This document shows positions 6,541 to 9,254 of a DNA stretch of 9,254 bases, piece after piece (position 1 is the first letter of the stretch; the number at the start of each line of letters is the position of its first letter). The notes beneath the pieces were generated by a model. That model had not been told where the DNA came from and searched no databases. It saw only the letters and a list, made by a program, of their open reading frames with translations. Position numbers and translations under genes: made by a program. The DNA is from Candidatus Aquidulcis sp. (GTDB taxonomy: Bacteria > Chloroflexota > Anaerolineae > Anaerolineales > E44-bin32), in assembly GCA_020723365.1 (NCBI GenBank), contig DYJB01000098.1, positions 1 through 9,254 on the forward strand. The letters are read 5' to 3'.

Positions 6541-8280
6541 CTACCGGTCGACCTCGCCCAGAACGATGTCGATCGAACCGAGCGACACGACCACATCAGC
6601 GAGTTTGTAGCCGCGACTCATCTCGGCCAGCGTGGTCAGGTTGATGAAGGAGGGGGCGCGCACATGGTAGCGCCAGGGCGTGGGCTTGCCGGTCGAGATG
6701 ACGTAATAGCCGAGCTCGCCCTTGGGGTTCTCGACCCGCCCGTAGGCTTCGCCGGCCGGGACGCGCGCCTGGTACTGCGGCTTGCCGGTCTGAATCTCGC
6801 CTTCCGGCAGCTGCTTGAGCACCTGGTCGAGGATGCGCAGGCTCTGGCGGATCTCGTCGAAGCGGATCAGGTAGCGGTCGTAGACATCCCCATGCGGGCG
6901 CACGGCCACGTCGAAGTCGAAGCGGTCGTAGATCGAGTACGGCTCGGCCCGGCGCACGTCGTAGGGGACGCCGGAGGCGCGCAGCACGGGGCCGGCGGCC
7001 GACAGGGCGATGGCCCGCTCGCGCGTGAGCACGCCCACGCCGATGCAGCGCGCCCGGACGATCTCGTTCTCGGTCAGGTAGCGGTCCAGCTCATCGACTT
7101 TGCGCGGCAGCCGCTCGTAGACCAACTCCCGAATCTTGGGCAGCACGCCGTCCGGCAGGTCCCGCTCCAGGCCGCCGAAGCGGAAGTAGTTGCACATCAT
7201 GCGCGAGCCCGAGGTGGCCTCGAAGATGTCCAGGATCAGCTCGCGTTCCTCGAAGGCGTACATCACCGGCGTGAAGAAAGCGCCCAGGTCGTTCAGCAGG
7301 AAGCCGATGGCCGACAGGTGGTTCTGGATGCGGGTGAGCTCGGCCATCATGACGCGCAGGTACTCGGCCCGCTCCGGGGGCTGGATGCCCATCAGCTTCT
7401 CGACCGCCAGCGCGTAGCCGAAGTTGTTGCCCATCGACGAGAAGTAGTCGAGGCGGTCGGTGAACGGCATGTTCATCAGGAACGTGTTGCGCTCGGCGAT
7501 CTTCTCGTGGTTTCGGTGCAGGTAGCCCATGACCGGCTTCAGGTCGACGACCGTTTCGCCGTCCAGCCGGACGACGACGCGGAAGACGCCGTGGGTCGAG
7601 GGGTGCTGCGGGCCGAGGTTGACGATGATCTCGTCGGTGTTCAGCGCCGGGTCGCCACCATTCCCGCCGCCGGTCACCTGCCCCAGCCCGGCATACAGCG
7701 CCGCGTCGCCCTCGGGCACCCAGCCGTCGGGCGTGAAGTCCGGCGGGTAGGCGACATTGTGGCGGAAGGGGACCTTGTCCTCGATGCGGTGGATCTTGCC
7801 TTCCGGCCAGCGGCTCTTGAACGGTTTGGCGTCCTCCTCGAAGTAGGCTTCCGTCCAGTCCTTGCGCAGGGGATGCCCGGCGAAGCCTTCCCACAGCAAC
7901 ACCCGGCGCAGGTCGGGATGTCCCTCGAAGCGGATCCCCAGCAGATCCCAGACCTCACGCTCCTGGAGCTCGGCGCCCGGGAAGAGGGGCACGAGCGACG
8001 GCACCACGGGCGCCTCGCGCGGGAGCTGCGCTTTCAGAACCAGGCCGGCGCCGCCGGCGGTTGGATAGAGCTGGTAGACGACCTCCAGCTTGCCTTCCGG
8101 CAGGTAGTCGACGCCGGTGACCGACGACAGGTAGTCGTAGCCCAGTTCGTCACGGGCTGTGCGCGCCACGTTCGCCAGGCGGGCCGCCGGCACCAGATAG
8201 CCACTGTAGCCGCCGCGCTCATCGCGCACGACGCCATCCCCCAAGCGGCTTTCCACGTTGTCCAGGACCTTGTCCGTCAT
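6541..8280 (-). CDS. nuoCD: Fused NADH-quinone oxidoreductase subunits C and D
   Basis: The 579-residue chain joins the 30-kDa (NuoC) and 49-kDa (NuoD) subunits of the complex I peripheral arm. NuoC runs from about 1 to 150, with YDYLSSVTGVDYLPEG, the signature ERREVWDL-like stretch QEREVWDLLGIRFEGHPDLR (106-125) and HPLRKDW. A linker of about 60 residues, ending in a glycine-rich stretch (TGGGNGGDP, 203-211), leads to NuoD. NuoD shows NLGPQHPSTHGVFR (221-234), GYLHRNHEKIAE (252-263), TDRLDYFSSMGNNFGYA (274-290) and the C-terminal SLGSIDIVLGEVDR. H230 and Y279 sit where the quinone-head ligands of NuoD are expected. GAGGA just before the ATG supports the start. The gene is 40 bp after nuoB. 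The fusion occurs in several lineages such as enterobacteria; other bacteria keep two genes. Confidence 0.97.
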   Translation of the reverse strand: MTDKVLDNVESRLGDGVVRDERGGYSGYLVPAARLANVARTARDELGYDYLSSVTGVDYLPEGKLEVVYQLYPTAGGAGLVLKAQLPREAPVVPSLVPLFPGAELQEREVWDLLGIRFEGHPDLRRVLLWEGFAGHPLRKDWTEAYFEEDAKPFKSRWPEGKIHRIEDKVPFRHNVAYPPDFTPDGWVPEGDAALYAGLGQVTGGGNGGDPALNTDEIIVNLGPQHPSTHGVFRVVVRLDGETVVDLKPVMGYLHRNHEKIAERNTFLMNMPFTDRLDYFSSMGNNFGYALAVEKLMGIQPPERAEYLRVMMAELTRIQNHLSAIGFLLNDLGAFFTPVMYAFEERELILDIFEATSGSRMMCNYFRFGGLERDLPDGVLPKIRELVYERLPRKVDELDRYLTENEIVRARCIGVGVLTRERAIALSAAGPVLRASGVPYDVRRAEPYSIYDRFDFDVAVRPHGDVYDRYLIRFDEIRQSLRILDQVLKQLPEGEIQTGKPQYQARVPAGEAYGRVENPKGELGYYVISTGKPTPWRYHVRAPSFINLTTLAEMSRGYKLADVVVSLGSIDIVLGEVDR

Positions 8281-8320
8281 GGTGTCCTCGTCTCTCTTCG
8301 CAGGAAGCTCCCGGCCGGAG

Positions 8321-8950
8321 TCAGCTCTGAGCCGCGGCGGGCTGCGCTGCCCGATCGCGCAATGCCGGCAGGTCGCGCGGGTTGATCAGATCGGGCCCCA
8401 GCAAGGGGATCGGGATCGGCTCGACCGGCGCCTTCTGGTACCAGCGCACGGAGGTCACCGACTGGGTGTCGATCTTCTCGCGCAGCTTGGCGAAACCGTG
8501 CAGCAGCGCCTGCGGCGTGGGCGGGCAGCCGGGCACGTAGACGTCGACCGGCACGAACTGGTCGACGCCGGAGACGACGTTGTAGCCCTCCTTGAAGGGC
8601 CCGCCGCCCGAGGCGCAGGCGCCCATGGCGATGACGTACTTGGGCTCGCCCATCTGGTTGTAGAGGCGGACGATCTGCGGGATAAGCTTCTTGGTGACCG
8701 TCCCCGAGACAATCATCAGGTCCGCCTGCCGCGGGCTGGGACGCATGACCTCCATGCCGAAGCGGGAGAGATCGTAGCGGCTGGTGGCGGTGCAGATCAT
8801 CTCGATGGCACAGCACGCCAGGCCCCAGAACATCGGCCAGACCGAGGAGCGGCGGCCCCAGTTGTAGATCTTGTCGAGGGTGGTGATGGCGACGTTGCGG
8901 CGCAGCTCCTCCGGCACATCAATCTCGGGGTGGTTCAGTTCATCGCTCAT
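8321..8950 (-). CDS. nuoB: NADH-quinone oxidoreductase subunit B (N2 cluster)
   Basis: The 209-residue product carries the terminal [4Fe-4S] cluster N2, which reduces quinone at the NuoB/NuoD interface. The four ligands are all visible: the tandem C46-C47 in WGLACCAIE, C112 in MGACASGG and C142 in VPGCPPTP. The surrounding signature stretches RYDLSRFGMEVMRPSPRQAD (58-77) and MIVSGTVTKK (79-88) are standard. The N-terminal 20 residues and the Ala/Gln-rich end (RDRAAQPAAAQS) are poorly conserved in type. The ATG at 8950 has GGGAGG about ten nt upstream. It is the first gene of the train: nuoA, which normally precedes it, is not in the 225 bp upstream. A consensus promoter lies about 120 nt before the start codon. 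Confidence 0.97.
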   Translation of the reverse strand: MSDELNHPEIDVPEELRRNVAITTLDKIYNWGRRSSVWPMFWGLACCAIEMICTATSRYDLSRFGMEVMRPSPRQADLMIVSGTVTKKLIPQIVRLYNQMGEPKYVIAMGACASGGGPFKEGYNVVSGVDQFVPVDVYVPGCPPTPQALLHGFAKLREKIDTQSVTSVRWYQKAPVEPIPIPLLGPDLINPRDLPALRDRAAQPAAAQS

Positions 8951-9069
8951 GTGAACCCTGCCTCCCTAGCAGCCGGCGCAGCGATCCGGCGTGTGATGGT
9001 CTGGAGCCTGGATCCGGTGAACCCCGGTCGACCCAAGCCCTTCGACCCGGGGGAGATACCGGAAGTGGC
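8951..9069 (-). promoter_or_regulatory. Predicted structured 5' leader of the nuoB transcript
   Basis: About 119 nt separate the predicted start of transcription (near 9069) from the nuoB ATG. Reading the minus strand, a hairpin pairs 9049-9052 with 9022-9025 and 9042-9047 with 9026-9031: ten base pairs with one bulged G (9048) and a 10-nt loop. A weaker hairpin pairs 8986-8990 with 8972-8976 (5 bp, 9-nt loop) just before the Shine-Dalgarno at 8961-8966. I recognise no known riboswitch or RNA family. No coding frame of useful length is present. Confidence 0.5.
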
Positions 9070-9075
9070 CTTGCC

Positions 9076-9103
9076 ATTATAGGTCCGCAGACAAGCGTGT
9101 CAA
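9076..9103 (-). promoter_or_regulatory. Consensus housekeeping-sigma promoter of the nuo train
   Basis: On the minus strand TTGACA (9103-9098) and TATAAT (9081-9076) both match consensus exactly, with a 16-nt spacer. Transcription would start near 9069. This stretch is AT-richer than its surroundings. It points towards nuoB, and nothing else on this strand competes for it. Confidence 0.85.
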
Positions 9104-9130
9104 GGCGTTAGCGGGTTTACGATAGGCCGT

Positions 9131-9158
9131 TTGACAAATTCGGGGAGGGGTCTAGAAT
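9131..9158 (+). promoter_or_regulatory. Divergent promoter of the regulator gene
   Basis: TTGACA (9131-9136), a 16-nt spacer and TAGAAT (9153-9158, one mismatch to consensus). Transcription would start near 9165, only about 11 nt before the ATG at 9176. The -35 boxes of the two divergent promoters are 27 bp apart, so one bound protein between them could affect both. Confidence 0.75.
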
Positions 9159-9160
9159 GG

Positions 9161-9170
9161 GGAGGAGGGA
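9161..9170 (+). promoter_or_regulatory. Shine-Dalgarno of the regulator gene, overlapping its predicted transcription start
   Basis: GGAGGAGGGA ends 5 nt before the ATG at 9176 and fixes that start. If transcription starts near 9165, only its second half would be in the mRNA. Confidence 0.6.
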
Positions 9171-9175
9171 GCGGC

Positions 9176-9254
9176 ATGGGTGGACCCGGCAACCAGGAGC
9201 GTATCCTGCTCTTCCTGAGGCGCCACGGCGAGGCATCGGTGGCCGAACTGGCGC
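9176..9254 (+). CDS. N-terminus of a winged-helix transcriptional regulator (cut by window end)
   Basis: Only 26 codons are present. The residues NQERILLFLRRHGEASVAEL form the first helix, turn and start of the second helix of a winged helix-turn-helix domain, as in DeoR-, ArsR- or SufR-type regulators, where this pattern begins a few residues from the N-terminus. The ATG follows a strong purine-rich ribosome site and a near-consensus promoter. It is divergent from the nuo train and shares its control region, so it may regulate itself and nuoB. A SufR-like iron-sulfur sensor would fit the context, but the cysteines that would show this lie outside the window. Family call moderate, effector unknown. 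Confidence 0.65.
   Translation, partial: MGGPGNQERILLFLRRHGEASVAELA

Noticed and set aside
6510..6596. Longer N-terminus for NuoI
   Set aside because: It overlaps the end of nuoCD and reads as out-of-frame sequence. The typical NuoI start and a GGAG site mark 6509.
6466..8385. Very long plus-strand open frame opposite nuoCD and nuoI
   Set aside because: It mirrors the codons of well-supported minus-strand genes. It is rich in His, Asp, Val and Arg from GC-rich antisense codons and has no recognisable domain.
8258..9082. nuoA or another gene upstream of nuoB
   Set aside because: Only about 120 nt separate nuoB from its promoter, too short for nuoA. The plus-strand open frame there is the antisense of nuoB running into the leader.
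1..9254. tRNA or rRNA genes, CRISPR arrays, insertion sequences, att sites
   Set aside because: I saw no cloverleaf-type sequence, spaced direct repeats, transposase motifs or terminal repeats by eye.

Overview
The window is GC-rich bacterial DNA. It carries one tightly packed gene train on the minus strand, reading from position 8950 down past position 1, and the first codons of a divergent regulator gene on the plus strand at the right end. The gene content suggests a Chloroflexota-type bacterium, perhaps Anaerolineae-like: a fused NuoC-NuoD, a complex I fragment next to Mrp, and a RicT/PSP1 protein beside a PIG-L deacetylase. That placement is inference from protein style and gene order; no rRNA or marker gene is present to settle it. 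I see no tRNA or rRNA genes, CRISPR arrays, insertion sequences or phage genes.

Right end (about 8951-9254): a divergent control region. A minus-strand promoter with perfect TTGACA and TATAAT boxes drives the nuo train. A plus-strand promoter (TTGACA/TAGAAT) drives a winged-helix-type regulator that runs off the window. The nuo transcript would have a leader of about 119 nt containing a strong hairpin.

Positions 8950-5919: three genes for the peripheral (quinone-module) arm of respiratory complex I: nuoB (cluster N2), nuoCD (fused quinone-site subunit) and nuoI (clusters N6a and N6b). nuoA and all genes for the membrane arm and NADH module are missing here, so this is a split complex I locus.

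Positions 5897-3448: genes with an iron-sulfur theme. They are an unrecognised 119-residue protein with two CxxC pairs, an Mrp/NBP35-type P-loop ATPase coupled to it by a TGATG junction, and a RicT (PSP1-domain) protein with an extra cysteine cluster at its C-terminus. The mitochondrial relative of Mrp (NUBPL/Ind1) is a complex I iron-sulfur assembly factor, so these genes may help mature the Nuo subunits. This Mrp lacks the C-terminal CxxC that normally holds its cluster, and its coupled neighbour is rich in CxxC. A 37-nt inverted repeat lies between mrp and ricT.

Positions 3451-1: metabolic genes on the same strand: a PIG-L/LmbE-type deacetylase (overlapping ricT by ATGA), an M20 amidohydrolase, a Nudix hydrolase, and a BtuF-like metal-chelate-binding protein without a visible signal peptide, cut by the window edge. 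They may be read through from the nuo promoter, but nothing shows a functional link to complex I.
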